From assembly GCF_030272615.1 (NCBI RefSeq), contig NC_081408.1:616154476-616218475 (forward strand): a stretch of 64,000 nucleotides of DNA, written 5' to 3'. Below, piece after piece: positions 34,401-47,199 of the stretch. The notes under the pieces are model-generated. The model was not told where the DNA came from and searched no databases. It worked only from the letters and a program-made list of their open reading frames with translations. The stretch is from Cryptomeria japonica (taxonomy: Eukaryota > Streptophyta > Pinopsida > Cupressales > Cupressaceae). Made by a program: the position numbers and the translations under genes. Positions within the stretch are counted from its first letter, which is position 1. Every line of letters starts with the position of its first letter.

Positions 34401-34691
34401 TTCACTTAGAGAGGCATCATGTAGGGAAGGTGAAGTAACATTAAGAAAGGTGTTTATGATATCATTCTCTTCCTCTAGGATAGCTAAATATTAAGGGCAC
34501 ATTTTAGGAGAATTGTCAAGATCACTCTTAAAGTCTTCATCCTTAGAGCATGGGAGAGTCTCAAAGGGATTGGAAGCAACTCTTTTAGGCACTAAAATGT
34601 TGTTATAGATGGGGGGAGGTTCTTTAGGAGAAGGAAAAATTGAAACAAGGGAAGCTAACCCATTATCACATCTATGAAATGAATGCATCAT
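31464..34691 (-). CDS. Gypsy B acidic-repeat, protease and G-patch protein
   Basis: 976 codons are open from 34394 to 31464. The frame extends to an ATG at 34691 with one stop at 34488. The N-terminal half is a string of acidic repeats (SPKVCLTHKHPLEKEDEI type). Near residue 540 is a retropepsin-like domain with TLVDNGSGLNVCSINLLHK (D-x-G present), ending in NLLLGRPWIHNMQAVPS. Near residues 795-845 is a G-patch: NCYGRGFHILAKSGYSGNGC. This is a gag-like or processing protein of a non-autonomous element; its partners would be enzymes from other elements. It is largely intact, unlike the gypsy A copy. Confidence 0.75.
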
Positions 34692-35015
34692 GATAACAAT
34701 TTTCCTCTTTCAAATGATAACACATGCAAAATAGAAGGAAATGTTTAATTTTAATCAATGCAAGCACTTAGAATGTAGATTTAGAAAATGAAATTTATGA
34801 TTCAAATGAGTTCCTAAATCAGATTTAAAATTATTGATCCCAATTATGCTATCCACAAGTTCAACTTTGAATTGAAAAATTAGGGTTTTAGCAAAAATTT
34901 CCTCTAAATTTTTGAATCTTGCAAGAAATTAAAACTTGTAAATACAACTTTGAATTTGAAATAGCATAAAAACTCAAATTTGAAAACATAAATCAGAATT
35001 AGAGAAGATTGGAGT

Positions 35016-35035
35016 TCACGTCGGGTTCACCAAAA
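35016..35035 (-). other. Primer-binding site of gypsy B
   Basis: Minus-strand TTTTGGTGAACCCGACGTGA begins directly after the LTR end. The primer tRNA was not identified. Confidence 0.6.
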
Positions 35036-36687
35036 TGTGTGGGGGAAAAAGCGAGACTAGGCTAACATGCCCTAATCCTACCTTTTGACACACATTTGTG
35101 GAATACGAAAGAGCCTAGAGGTATCGCACAATTGGCTACTTCTTTCTGTGGAAGAGAGAGCCACGGGCTACCTATTAGGATTTCTATTCCGTTGTTGCAA
35201 ATGATAGATAAAATGATGCAAGTTCAACTACTAGCCCTAGAGTGCAAGTATGAACTAGTAACAAGATTGCAAGATTGAGATTAAGTGATGAAAAGCTGTA
35301 AACACAAGGATAAAAGGAGAATGCAGATGTGTACCTGGAGTTAAAATTTGAGTGAAAATGTTCGGGATGAGGGCGTAGGCACCACTGTCCTGATTCTGCT
35401 CCTGAAACTGCTGTTTTGCAACCTGAAAAGCTGTCGGAAAAATGCTGAAACTTGCTGTCTGACAGAAGGACTAGGGCGCCCAGTGCCCCTGTCCTGGCAG
35501 GACCAGGGCACCCCACGCCCCTGTCCTAGTCTTTTGCTCTGAAATTTGGTGTGTTGTTCTATCTCGGTCTGCTTTCGTTGGATCTGCAACTTGCGGCGTT
35601 GTCTGAATCCCGAAACCTGCACTTATATCTGAAAAGGTATGGTGGGCGGCTATATAGGGTTTTGCCTTAGTCAAACCCCCGCTTTGGTGATTTCCACCTC
35701 CACGAATAGCCAAGTTGTATTGTAAAAGTAATGTGTGTGCAGACCTTGTGTGTGTGCAGACCTTGTGTGTGTGCAAGATCCTAAAATGCAAGTAAGCAAA
35801 CTAGAGCAACCTAGAAAGTAAACCCTAATTGCTTGCAAATGATAATGTAAATGCTCCAAATCAAGATGTAAAGAGATCTAAAGCATGAATACAAGTGATA
35901 TAATGAGGCTTATGCAAAGACATGAAAACAACATGAAATCATACCCAACCCCAAGGGAGGGGTACAAGCCAATCTTCAGTCGGTGATCCCCTATTGCTCT
36001 TCAATGTCTTCAAAGCCCTAAATGGATGAATGAAATTGATAGATGCTTGATGGATGGATGTTGAATGTTGTTGAAGTCTTCAAAGATCTGCTCTTTCGCT
36101 GTATAGAAGGTCCTTGAAACCAAAATTCTGAAATCCCTTCAAATGAAGAAAGAGAGCTCTTATATATGAAACCCTAGGTCTTAATTTCAACTTTTGGCCG
36201 ACCTAGAGATTGAATCTCCTGCCAATTTCTTGGGGTTAAGCTTTATTTTATGATTGGATCGTGCTCCTAAAATTTTGGGAAAAATGTCCGGGACCATGTG
36301 CACGCCGGGTGCCATGGTCCCGACAACTTTTCACCAAATTTTCAGGGCCGTCAGATATGATGATTTTAGAGAGAATCCCGAAGTAATAGGTGATTTCGAG
36401 ATGTTTTGACCCCCGAAATCAAGCCCCCAAGTTCAAAATAGGACCTAATTAGGGTTTTTGATTAAATGATGTATTGGAAGAATAAAATGAAAGGGGCACA
36501 CTTTAATGAAAAGGGCCCAACTTTATGATATGAGAGATGATAAAATAGAACCTTAGACCTAATTAATTTAATTAATTAAGTGCTAAAGGGAAAATGCAAT
36601 GCAAAATGCAAAATGCACCAAGGCGGGTGCTAAACTAGGTGTGAAATTGTACCACCCTAACAAGTGCGTACAATTTACGACGCTACA
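35036..36687 (-). repeat. Gypsy B 5' LTR (1652 bp)
   Basis: Partner of 27976-29640 with the same ends; 13 bp shorter overall because of a roughly 30-bp deletion and a 17-bp duplication (GACCTTGTGTGTGTGCA type). Confidence 0.85.
36160..36167 (-). promoter_or_regulatory. TATA box, gypsy B LTR (right copy)
   Basis: Minus-strand ATATATAA, equivalent to the site at 29113-29120. Confidence 0.45.
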
Positions 36688-36692
36688 CTCAA

Positions 36693-38362
36693 CTTCTCAT
36701 AATGTTGTAAGAAGTTCTTAACCTATGATCATCATGCATTATTTAATTGAATCACTTTTTCTCCTTTGATTCGAACCATATCTTTCCCTATATTCATTTG
36801 TTGTGCCTGTGTATATTCTCTTTGTTGACCCTGTACTCTATAGATGTATCAAGTCATATACATTTGGTCCACTTGTATGGCAATAATTTGTCTCCCCTTG
36901 TGAACTAGAATGAGGTTCAAGGATGTAAAAAAAATGTAACCAATAAGCTCCCCTTGAATCAATGCACCTGTATGATTGTGTACGCCTTTGCTGCCTATAT
37001 GCTAGATAAACCATTATTATAATATAAATCTGCAACTAGATGAACCATTATTACAATATAAAGTCTGTAGCTTCTGCTTATCTGTTTTCTTCTATCTTCT
37101 CTCATGCATAACACTTGGGCTAATACAAATTTTGAGCTCTATGACTACTATGATTTGAATCTCACTATCCTTTGAAAGATCATGACTATTATAAATTGTC
37201 CTCATCCCCTATGCCTTCTAGAGTCACATATCAAAGTCAATTTGGACCTTAAGTGCTTGTCCTTACTATGAGGATCTTGGAGGACTATGGAATTAATGTT
37301 ATACTCTTTATACTATTGCAATAAATTCTTTTGAATAGCAAAAAGGTATCATGTTACTCTCATAAGATTATATGGACCTTTGATAAGGTCCCGAATGCAA
37401 AAACAAATGGATTGTGACAACATATCTAAATTTCTCATGCCAAAATACTCAAGTTTAAAGATTGATAGATGATAATCATATGCACACATGAGATCTCATA
37501 GTCACATTTCACCACATAAGAGCTCTTCTTAGTTTATGACAGTGCATTACATATTCTATTCATCATCATAAATTTTTACCTTATAAAAGATTCACATTTC
37601 AACATAGCTTTCTTTTAGATTTGATGCATTGCCTACCTTTGCAATTCATTCAACATTGTCTTCTTTGTCCTTCATGTTTGTTGCATCAATCGATCCTCTT
37701 GCAGTCTTTGTCCTTACCTTTTCAAATTCACCATGATGGTCTTCTTAAACCACTAATTTTTACATTACCTTGCTGCACCATTCTGATTAACCAACTGATC
37801 CAATGATTTTCATCCTACTATACTAAAGCGGAGTATTGTCACAAATATCTGTGACACAAACTATATTCTAAACCCTTTCAAACTTGGACTCCGAATCAGT
37901 GACACAGATCAATCCCTTCATATACAAGTTTTGTTGCAACATTTTTGCTTGCAATGACTATTTGCAACCGCTTAACATAGACCTTCTTCACATTGTGAGT
38001 TGCCTTCCAATTAATTTCAACACTTGCAGTCATGATCAACCTTATATATGTAAGTGTGCAACCACAACCTAATAACTTTTCACATTAATCTATATGCCAA
38101 CAATGTATAAACTTGATATGCAACAAAGGGATAAACTTCTCCACTACAATAAACTACAACAATTATGCACAATTTCAACTAATCTTAGCATCAATTGACA
38201 TATATACAAACAATTTTTATTCTAGTCAACTTCCCTATCACATTGAATCACTTATTCTTTCATAAATTTTGGAGCAAAAGATGTTATCATGCTTAGCTCC
38301 CCATAATGTTCTGCTTCTCCTTAAGCTTTAGGAGATGTCACATGTGCATGTAATGCATTCAA
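36693..38362. other. Non-coding 3' region of array C copy 0
   Basis: Homologous to 45422-47200 in copy 1. No protease, integrase or reverse transcriptase motif was seen on either strand. ORFs of 60-65 codons are unsupported. Confidence 0.55.
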
Positions 38363-40136
38363 CTATCCCATTGAATCATCCTTCTTCTTTTTCTCATTAT
38401 TTGTGTTCAGTTTCATTCTCCAGACTAGTTTTATCTCTCTCATTTTCCCAGTTCCAACTTTTGGAACAACATTTATCATCTTGCTTGGTTTGACAATTCT
38501 TGTCGTACAGTATTTTGTAGTGTGGCCAAAATTGTTGCAAATGTAGTAGACCATGTTCTTAGCTAACTAAGTAGTAGAGAGGTTTCTATTTCACCAATTT
38601 GTTCTCCTTCTCCAATTCATACTTTTGAGATCAACTAATGGAACAAAATAATTTCATGACCATTTTGGGATATCTCTATTTTTGTTCCATGCATGTCCCT
38701 GTCCTACAAAAGTTCTACCCACTCTTTCATACTGACCGCTGTTGTTATATCTTACATTTTTTTTGAAAGAGAAAGAGTAGGGGCTGCCATAACTTTGAAA
38801 TGATTTTCTTCTACACTCATGGCTTTTGTGACCAATCTTATTCCAATGATAACATATGACATTAACATCTCTCAATGAAGAAAAAGAATCATTTCTTTCA
38901 TAACTAGGAGCTGGTCTATGCGCAAGTCTACAAAATGACACTTTATGTCTATAAGTTTTGCTTTTGTGACAAGCTACATTCTTGTTCGAAGATAATCCAA
39001 CTTGACCTTTCTTAAATCATTTTCTACATTCACTTGCTTTATGACCATATCCTTTGCATGAATATAAATACCCAAAGAAGAGAGAATTGTACCTTACATA
39101 ATGATTTGGTTGAACACGTGGAGGTATTGTAGACTTGTTTGCTCTATTCCTTCTTCCCATGTTGCTTATCTTGAGCCGTTCATTTGCAACAATCACATGT
39201 TCTGAATCCCTCTTGTTCTCTGTTTTGTAAGTAGTAGCAAATCTCGGTCTTCTATGCCTCCTTCTTGTGTTCTTATCTCTGATGAAGCTATCTTCATTCA
39301 ACTTACCTTTTCCTTTTGAATTAACATTATTCTTTCTAAGGTTCACAACTTCTTGCTCCAACTTTTGACACTCCTCCTTGGCATCCAAATCTTCTTTTGT
39401 CACTTCATACATCTTCTTGGCTTCTTCCAATTGAATTTTCAGATTAGTAATACTTTGTTCTGACTCTATGAGACATTTATTTAATTTGCTTTGCTTCTTA
39501 GTAGCAAAATTCTTGGGCTTTCTATTCTATTTTCTTATAATCTTAATCTCTTCAATTGCATATACCAACTCTCCTTCAAGATCTACTTTAGCCAAAATTT
39601 TATCTTCCTCATCACTATCAAGAGAGCTGTGATTTTTCAGATTTAGACCTACACTTTGTCCTTGATGTATGTCGTTCATTTAGCTCCTCTTGTACCATAA
39701 AGAGATGAGTTTTTTCTTCATCTCTAATGTTTCAACTAACTGTTCTAGGTTTATCATCTGCACATTTCCCCGCTCCTTTCTTCTTATTCTTCTTCTTCCT
39801 TCTACAATCTGATTCAACAGTACTAGGCTCTTCTCCATAGATTTTATTCAGCTTGTCCCACATATCCTTTCCAAACTTACATTTTTTGATCATCAAAGAC
39901 TCTGAATCACATAGCCCACTGATAATAGCCTTCATGGCTTCAACATTGCTCTCATATTTTCTTTATGCATTAGGGTTAGTTGGAAGAATAGTAGGGATAG
40001 AGTATCCATTCTTAACTGACATCCAAACATCACAACCTTAGGAGGACAAGTAGACTTCCATTCTTAAAGTCCAAGAGACATAGTTGATGCCATCAAACAT
40101 TGGTACACTAGCAGAGGAGAAACTATTCCTAGCCAT
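38363..40136 (-). pseudogene. Array C copy 0 gag with three zinc knuckles, decayed
   Basis: Starts at 40136 (MARNSFSSASVPMFDGINY), about 60 bp downstream of the primer site. A UBN2-type copia gag N-terminus follows (KAIISGLCDSESLMIKKC, MWDKLNKIYGEEPST), then a K-rich stretch and a coiled-coil-like acidic segment. Three knuckle positions follow: LYSCKGYGHKASEC (first Cys lost), CYHWNKIGHKSHEC (second Cys replaced by Trp) and YYICNNFGHTTKYC (first Cys is Tyr). Stops and shifts separate the pieces. The long gag with several knuckles recalls SIRE-type copia elements. No protease motif follows. Confidence 0.65.
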
Positions 40137-40196
40137 TGTGTTCACACACTAGAATCTATCCAAGCTAGAGAAAGCTTATCTAATTGGGAACCTAGT

Positions 40197-40208
40197 GCTT
40201 TGATACCA
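40197..40208 (-). other. Primer-binding site, array C copy 0
   Basis: On the minus strand TGGTATCAAAGC, two bases after the LTR end CTTCA. It is one base off the usual TGGTATCAGAGC complement of initiator tRNA-Met. Confidence 0.75.
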
Positions 40209-40236
40209 ATTGAAGGTACACAGTGACGTCACTAAG

Positions 40237-41064
40237 TGATACAAGAGCACCAGAGTAGTTCAAACTGACACCTTGATTTAATCCTTGTGAGACATCATTC
40301 CCGGTATTGGCCCGATATCGGTGTGCTCTTACCAATTGGTTTTGGCTGTGAATGGAATCGGGTTGCGGGTGATTTCGTGACTTGCAGGTCATTGAGCGAT
40401 GTTGCTTTGGGCCTTGTCTGATATTCCTAGGGTGTCGCGTGATGTTTTATGCTCTGGAAGCTATTCTTGGTGACTTGGGCTGACGTGTTATTGTTTATAC
40501 GTTTCATCAAGAATCAGTTGGTCTTTGGCTTACTTGATCGATTTGTTAATGCTTGCGGATGGTATAAAGGGAAAGTTTAGAGATTCATTTCGAAAGGCAG
40601 ACGAAGGACCGAGATCAGAGAAAATAGAGATTGAGCAAAGATGTAGTTTCCAAAGAGATTCTGGTTCGAGGGGACTGAAGTCCGAAGGGGCTAAAGTTCA
40701 GATTAGTGTAGAATAGTGAAGACTGTTACCAGAGACCGATTTGACGAGTAGAAGATCTACGGATCTTAGATTTGTATGTTAATGGAATATTTTGTAACCC
40801 TAGGCTGCGGTCCAACATGTGTAGCCACTGAAGGCTTATGTAAATCTTTGAATGATTGTAATGATATATTTATTCGTTACCAATTATATTGTGTGTTGCT
40901 TCTACCGGTTAGGGTTGCTTACATGTTAGACCTTGTGTTCTGTTATCGGTTGCCGATATCTTGCATATTGTTTTGTGTTTTGCCGATAACTTGTTTGACA
41001 TTTTGTGTTATGAGCTGCAAGGCGGGGATGTCCTTCATTGGATCTCCCTACCTTGACTGCACCA
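40237..41064 (+). repeat. TRIM-like element 5' LTR
   Basis: 828 bp, TGATACAAGAGCACCAGAG ... GACTGCACCA, followed by AG and a primer site. Partner at 41426. Confidence 0.8.
40563..40569 (+). promoter_or_regulatory. TATA box in TRIM 5' LTR
   Basis: TATAAAG at LTR position about 327. TATAAAT occupies the same place in the 3' LTR (41753-41759). Confidence 0.45.
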
Positions 41065-41066
41065 AG

Positions 41067-41078
41067 TGGTATTAGAGC
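41067..41078 (+). other. Primer-binding site of the TRIM-like element
   Basis: TGGTATTAGAGC, two bases after the LTR; one mismatch to the initiator tRNA-Met complement TGGTATCAGAGC. Confidence 0.75.
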
Positions 41079-41425
41079 TGGTTTGTGAACCTGTTGATCG
41101 AGGAAGACCCAGTTATGTACCGGTTGGTTGGAAAGGAAGTTGAGGCAGCTTGTAGACTTGTTCAGATTGCCAAACTTGAGGCAGTACAAGGCTTGCAAGT
41201 AGACCGCCGAATCTAGAGCTTGAGCTTGAGGAAGTTAGTGGGTGGAGACTTGAATAGATCACTTAACCGAGGTAGGCTACAAAATGGACTGGTAGATCAC
41301 CGAGGAGAGGCAATTGGAATCTATAGACAGGCCGCTGAAACCCTGAGGCAGTTGCAAGTACCTGCTGACAAATTGCCAAACCAGATCAAGTGATGGGACT
41401 CACTTTTCAATTAACCCTGAGAGTC

Positions 41426-42253
41426 TGATGTAGGAGCACCAGAGTAGTTCAAACCGACACCTTGATTTGATCGTGGTGAGACATCATTCTCAGTATTAGC
41501 TCAGTATCGGTGTGCTCTTATTGGTTGGTTTTGGTTGTGAATGGAATCAGGTTGCGAGTGATTTCCGTAACTTGTGGGTCATTGAGCGATGTTTCTTTGG
41601 GCCTTGTCTGATGTTCCCGGAGGGCTACGTTATGTTTTATGGTTTGGAAGTTGTTCTTGGTGACTTGGGATGACGTGTTATTGTTTATACATTTTATCAT
41701 GAATTGGTTGGTTTTTGGCCGACTTGATCGAGTTGTTAATGCTCACGGATGGTATAAATGGAAAGTTTAGAGATTCATTTTGAAAGGGAGACAAAGGACT
41801 GAGATCAGAGAAAATAGAGATCGAGCAAAGATGTAGTTTCCAGAGAGATTCTGGTTCAAGGGACTAAAGTCCGGAGAGGCTGAAGTCTAGATTAGTGAAA
41901 AATAGTGAAGACTGTTACTGAAGACCTATTTGACGAGCAGAAGATCTGCGGATCTTAGATTTGTATGTTGATGGAATATTTTGTAACCCTGGGCTGCGGT
42001 CCAACATGTGTAGCCGCCGAAGGCTTATATAAATATTTGAATGATTGTAATGATAGATTTATTCATTACTGGTTATATTGTGTGTTTCTTCTACCAGTTA
42101 GGGTTGCTTACTGATTAGACCTTGTGTTCTGTTACCGGTTGTCGATATCTTGCATATTGTTTTGTGTTCTGTCAGTAACTTTTTTGATGTTTTGTGTTAT
42201 GAGCTGAAAGGTGGGGATATCCTTCATTGGATCTCCCTACCTTGATTGCACCA
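41426..42253 (+). repeat. TRIM-like element 3' LTR
   Basis: 828 bp, TGATGTAGGAGCACCAGAG ... GATTGCACCA, followed by CTAAG. Confidence 0.8.
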
Positions 42254-44160
42254 CTAAGAGGGGGGTGAAAAAGTGAATACTTTAAACTTTAAATCAAACT
42301 ATGCAAATACTAATTATGCAAATGAATTAAAGGCACACGCACACAAATGCAATCCACATAACACAAGGATGTATGAGGAAAACCCAATGTGGGAAAAACC
42401 TTGGTGAGAAAAGTTGTTGGAATCTACTGCACCAATCCAACCTCACAATGAAAAAAAATATAACTTTTATGGGTACCAACACCTAAAGTTTATGGGTACC
42501 TACCCAAAGGAGCACCAACCCTTGATTTATGAGAACCTACTCAAAGGAGCACCTACTCCTGCTCTGAGCATCCACTTAGATAAATACAATGATTGAATAA
42601 GTTATTTTGAATACAATAAAAACACCTTGTTACAAATGAGTTTTATAACCCTTAGCATATAGATTTTAAACACTCACTGCTGCTTTGTGATGTTATCCCA
42701 TTGTTATGTCTTTTCCTTCTAGCCTCTGCACATCATCAAGGTCTTCTTATCTTGTCTTCTATTCCTCTTTCTGACAACTTCTCTCTTTCTCTTGACTAGC
42801 ACTTCACTCCTTCTCATGCATTTAATTCTATCTTTTGCAACACTCTTAGCTCAGTATACTCCTCTCTTTGTTCTCTCCACTTCTACCTTCTGAATTACAT
42901 ACTTCTCTCTCCTTTGTAACTTTGTCCTCTGCGGCTCTTCTTCTTATCCATGCACTATCTTTCTAATCAACACACATGTACTTAAAATCTCCCTTCAACA
43001 TTCCCTCTTTAGCATTTTCTATTTTCTCTTCTTCCGTTGCTTTTTCATTCTACACATTGCTCACACTCTTTCCTCTTTCACTCCACACAATATTCTTCTC
43101 TTTGTCTACTATTTAACTCTACATGACATAATCTGATCTCTACCTGATGCTGTGTTTTCACTCTGTCATACTTTGTGTGACTAACTCTCTTTGTGACTTG
43201 CTTCTATACTCTTTCTTCTTCTAGTTTTTGGTTTTTTGTAATTATTCGCTTCACACACAGCTCACACATTTTTTTCATCTCTATGCCTACATGCATATCT
43301 TAACTCATATACCTACACTTCTTGTCACACTTTTCAGAACTTACTATACATACAAAGATATTCCCTTCAAAGGGATATTCAAAATTAATTCTTCTCGAGC
43401 GGTATAGAAAAACAGTCCTGTGGTCGCCCTCGTTAATTGTATAATATTATCTCCTTGGATCTACCTCTGAATTCAAATTACTACAATTAGTCATCTTCAC
43501 CTACCTTTTTGACTTGGTGTCTAGTCAATTTGAGGACATTAGACATTTCATGTCACAAACATTTCATGTATGTGCTATCTCATGACAGAAGATCTTCTAA
43601 TATTTTTGGAGCCACTAACATCTGCATCTTGTTCTTCATTAATTGCAACCGTCTTCTATTTCTATCTATGATCAAATTTGATTGGACTGCAACCAACCAT
43701 GTTTGGATTTTATTCGTTCCATATGATCATGAAATCCATCTCTGCAAGAAAATTCTCTTTCATCCATATGGACATCTGCTTGTTCTGCATGCTCCATGTC
43801 CTCTGTATTTCCACCTGAGTCATCTGGTCAACCTAGGCCAACTGCCCACATGGACAATTCAACTATCGGGTTGCACTGGGAGCATTAAAAACTAAAACCT
43901 TTTCGCTATGACAACAAAGGGTTGACATGTAGTCTCTTAGGTTTTCCAAAGAGAGTAAGTCTCACCGAAAAAGAATCCATGTCACCGAGACACCATTGTT
44001 GTCACACCGAAGCAGAACCAACATTGGCAAGAGCATGAGTCCATCACACTAAAAAGAGGTATTTCAGTGTAGTTTGAAGGGGTGGCAAGAAGGAAGAGAT
44101 GTCTTGCCGAAAGGCATGCTCTTGGCGAAAATCCTTTTGCCACCACTCCACCAAGGGGTC

Positions 44161-44182
44161 CACACACACACACACACACACA
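44161..44182. repeat. (CA)n microsatellite in array C LTR
   Basis: Eleven or so CA units. The right LTR has a shorter run at about 58807-58821 in the same context (CACCACTCCACCAAGGGG type). Confidence 0.85.
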
Positions 44183-45229
44183 ATAGCCAACCTACGACCA
44201 CCACATAGGCATGTCCAAGGAGAAAAAAAAGTGGGCTTGACAGGAGTGATGAGGTCAAATAGGGCATGGACAGACCAAATTGCTCCTGCTAACTAGATGC
44301 CTGTAAACACAAGGACAAAGTGGGCCCGACTATGGGAGATTGGCTAGAAGTCAGAATTGAGAACAAAATGACTTGAATTTTTCAGTTGGATGCGATCACA
44401 TGACATAAGACATGAGATGCTTGGTGGGGTCCACATTGGAGATCGAAGGATTGGGAGATACACAAACTTATGAACAAAAGTGATACACTTCCATTTTTCA
44501 GTTGGACACGATAGGCCGATAAGAGACTTGGCTAGGCCCCACATGAAACCTTCACAAACAATGTGGACCAATGAACGACCACCAAGTTGATGCCGATGGA
44601 CACAAGGATGAAGTGGGCCCGACATAAGTGATGACGTCTCACTGCCCAAAAAAGCATGTCGGCATAACTTATACTTGTTGATAAGAGAAGAAGAGGGTCT
44701 TGCTGATAATGCAAGTTACCCCGAAATGAAAATCATATCGCCAACGCTGAGGCCTTGTCACATCGAAAAAAAAAAATACAGGAGCTATCGGTATAACCAC
44801 AAAGTGCCGATGAGAGATAAAAACACTCTTGCCGATAGAGTATGTCTCATCGACACAAGTACATGTTGATGAGATAAACACATTGTCTCATTGAAATTTT
44901 GCCATAGTAGAGATTTTTCACATTTTTCAATTTGCAAGTAGCCTAAATTAAACCCGATAGATTAAAGACACCTAGAGGCAAATTTAGAACATTAATTCTA
45001 AGTCTAAAACACATGAATTCAATAACCTTTTCATATCATCAATCCATTTTGTTTGCTCTGCAACCTATTTCAACATTTCATCTCTTCTCCCCTAGTTATC
45101 TTCAATCTATTATTTTCTGAATTATAACTTTTCTGCAACCTGCAAGTGACATTGTTTCTTTTCTGCATTTCAACCTTTTCCCAACCTGCAAGTGACATTT
45201 TTGACATCAATGACAACATCATACCAACA

Positions 45230-47199
45230 ATCTCCCCCTTTGGCATTGATGTCAACAAACGATCTCATTCACCCCTTTTGACAAAAATAGCAAAGGGTCT
45301 ATACACCTATAAAAATCAACATAAAAAACCATTGTGTACATGATACTAGATAACCAATCAACCAATATGCTATTAACAAAGTCCCCCTTAGACGTATATC
45401 TCTGCTGGAACCATTTCACCTGTACTCAACTTCTCATAGTGTTGTAAGAAGTGCTTAACCTGTGATCATCATGCATTATTTAATTGAGTCAATTTTGCCT
45501 ATTTGATTCAAACCATAGCTTTCCATGTATTCATTTGTTGTGCCTGTGTATATTCTCTTTGTTAACCCTATACTTTGTAGCTGTATCAAGTCATATGCAT
45601 TTTGTCCACTTGTATGGCAATGATTTGTCTCCCCTTGTGAACTAGAATGAGGTTCAAGGATGTAGAAAAAATATAACCAATAAACTCCCCCTAAATCAAT
45701 GCACCTGTATGATTGTGTACACCTCTACTGCCTATATGGTAGATGGAAAATTATTACAATATAAAATTTGCAACTAGATGAACCAATATTACAATATAAA
45801 GTTTGTAGCTTCTGCTTATTTGTTTTCTTCCATCCGCTCTCATGCATAACACTTGGGTTGATACAAAGTTTGAGCTCTATGACTACTGTGATTTGAATCT
45901 CACTATCCTTTGAAAAATCACGACTCTTATAAATTGTCCTCATCCCCTATGCCTTTTAGAGTCACATATTAAAGTTAGTTTGGAACTTAAGTGCTTTTCC
46001 TTACTATGAGGATCTTGGAGGACTATGGAATTCATGCTATCCTCTTTATACTATTGCAATAACTTATTTTGAATAGCAAAAAGGCATCATGTTACTCTCA
46101 TAAGATGATATGGGTTTTGGATAAGGTCCCAAATGCCAAAACAATGGATTGTGACGATAGATATGAATTTATCAATACTCAAGTTTGATGCTTGATAGAT
46201 GATAAATAATCATATACACACATGAGATCTCATAGTCAAATTTCACCATAGAAGAGCTTTTCTTAGTTTATGATAGTACATTACATATTCTATTCATCAT
46301 CATAAATCTGTACCTTATAAAAGATTCACAATTCAACATAGCTTGCTTTTAGATTTGATTCATTGTCTACCTTTGCAATTCATTCAACATTGTTTTCTTT
46401 GTCCTTCATGCCTGCTGCATCAATCAATCCTCTTCCAGTCTCTGTCCTTGCCTTTTCAGCTTCACCATTATGGTCTTCTTAAACCACTAATTTTTACATT
46501 ACCTTGCTGCACCATTCTGATTAACTAACTGTTCCAATGATTTTCATCCTACCATACTAAAGAAAAGTATTGTCAAAAATATCCGTGACACAAACTATAT
46601 GCTGAACCCTTTCAGACTTGGACTCTAAATTAGTGACACAAAACAATCCCTTCATATACAAGTTCTGTTGCAACATTTTTGCTTGCAATGACTGTTTGTA
46701 ACCACTTAACATAGACCTTCTTCACATTGTGAGTTGCCTTCCAATTAATTTCAGCACTTGCAGTCATGCTCAACCTTATATATGTAAGTGTGGAACTACA
46801 ACCAAATAACTTTTCACATTAATCTATATGCCAACAATGCCTAAACTTTATATGCAACCAGGTGATAAAATTCTTCACTACAAGCAACTACAACAATTAT
46901 GCACAATTTCAACTAATCTCAATATCAATTAACATATATACAAACAATTTTTATTCTAGTCAACTTCTCTATCACATCGAATCACTTGTTCTTCTAGAAA
47001 TTTGGGGGCAAAAGATGTTATCATGCTCATCTCCCACTAATGTTCTACTTCTCCTTAATCTTTAGGAGATATCACATGTGCATGTAATGCATTAAGCCAT
47101 CCCATTGAATCATCCTTCTTGTTATTCTCATTATTTGTGTTCAGTTTCATTCTCTAAACTAGTTTTATCTCTCCTTTTCTCAGTTGCAACTTTTGGAGT
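45230..47199 (-). other. Non-coding 3' region of array C copy 1
   Basis: Homologous to 27776-27970 plus 36693-38340 of copy 0, which shows that gypsy B interrupts copy 0 at CTCAA. No enzyme domain was recognised. Confidence 0.55.

Larger units (their letters stand above)
27976..36687 (-). mobile_element. Gypsy B: complete non-autonomous element with TSD
   Basis: 8712 bp, flanked by CTCAA at 27971-27975 and 36688-36692. LTRs of 1665 and 1652 bp have ends TGTGTGGGGG / CGCTACA in plus coordinates. The minus-strand order is LTR, primer site, 976-codon ORF, 1.8 kb non-coding region, polypurine tract, LTR. It has no reverse transcriptase, RNase H or integrase. The LTRs differ by scattered substitutions plus a 30-bp deletion and a 17-bp GTGTGTGCAG-type duplication, so the insertion is fairly young but not recent. 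It interrupts array C copy 0. Same family as gypsy A. Confidence 0.85.
40237..42253 (+). mobile_element. TRIM-like LTR element with 828-bp LTRs
   Basis: 2017 bp, flanked by CTAAG at 40232-40236 and 42254-42258. The two LTRs are exactly the same length (40237-41064 and 41426-42253), start TGAT and end TTGA(C/T)TGCACCA. They are clearly diverged, about one base in ten in the first 180 bp by eye. The internal region is only 361 bp, with a primer site and no ORF. It is nested in the array C central LTR on the opposite strand. It must be mobilised by another element's proteins. Confidence 0.8.
40211..45229 (-). repeat. Array C central LTR (about 3.0 kb plus a nested TRIM)
   Basis: In plus coordinates it runs from TGAAGGTACACAGTGACG to ATCATACCAACA. 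It is interrupted at 40237-42253 by a TRIM-like element flanked by CTAAG. Without that and the duplicated 5 bp the LTR is about 2997 bp. It matches the right LTR from 56795 (shared CTTTAAATCAAACTATGCAA, GAGGAAAACCCAATGTGG and many more). It serves both as 5' LTR of copy 0 and 3' LTR of copy 1. Confidence 0.75.

Noticed and set aside
40237-42253. A simple 1.2-kb tandem duplication
   Set aside because: TG...CA ends, a flanking 5-bp duplication, a primer site and paired TATA boxes show an LTR element instead.
43509-43895. 128-codon ORF, with a shorter copy at 58092-58307
   Set aside because: Both are equivalent positions in the array C LTR; the frame is not kept through the second copy and no domain is seen.
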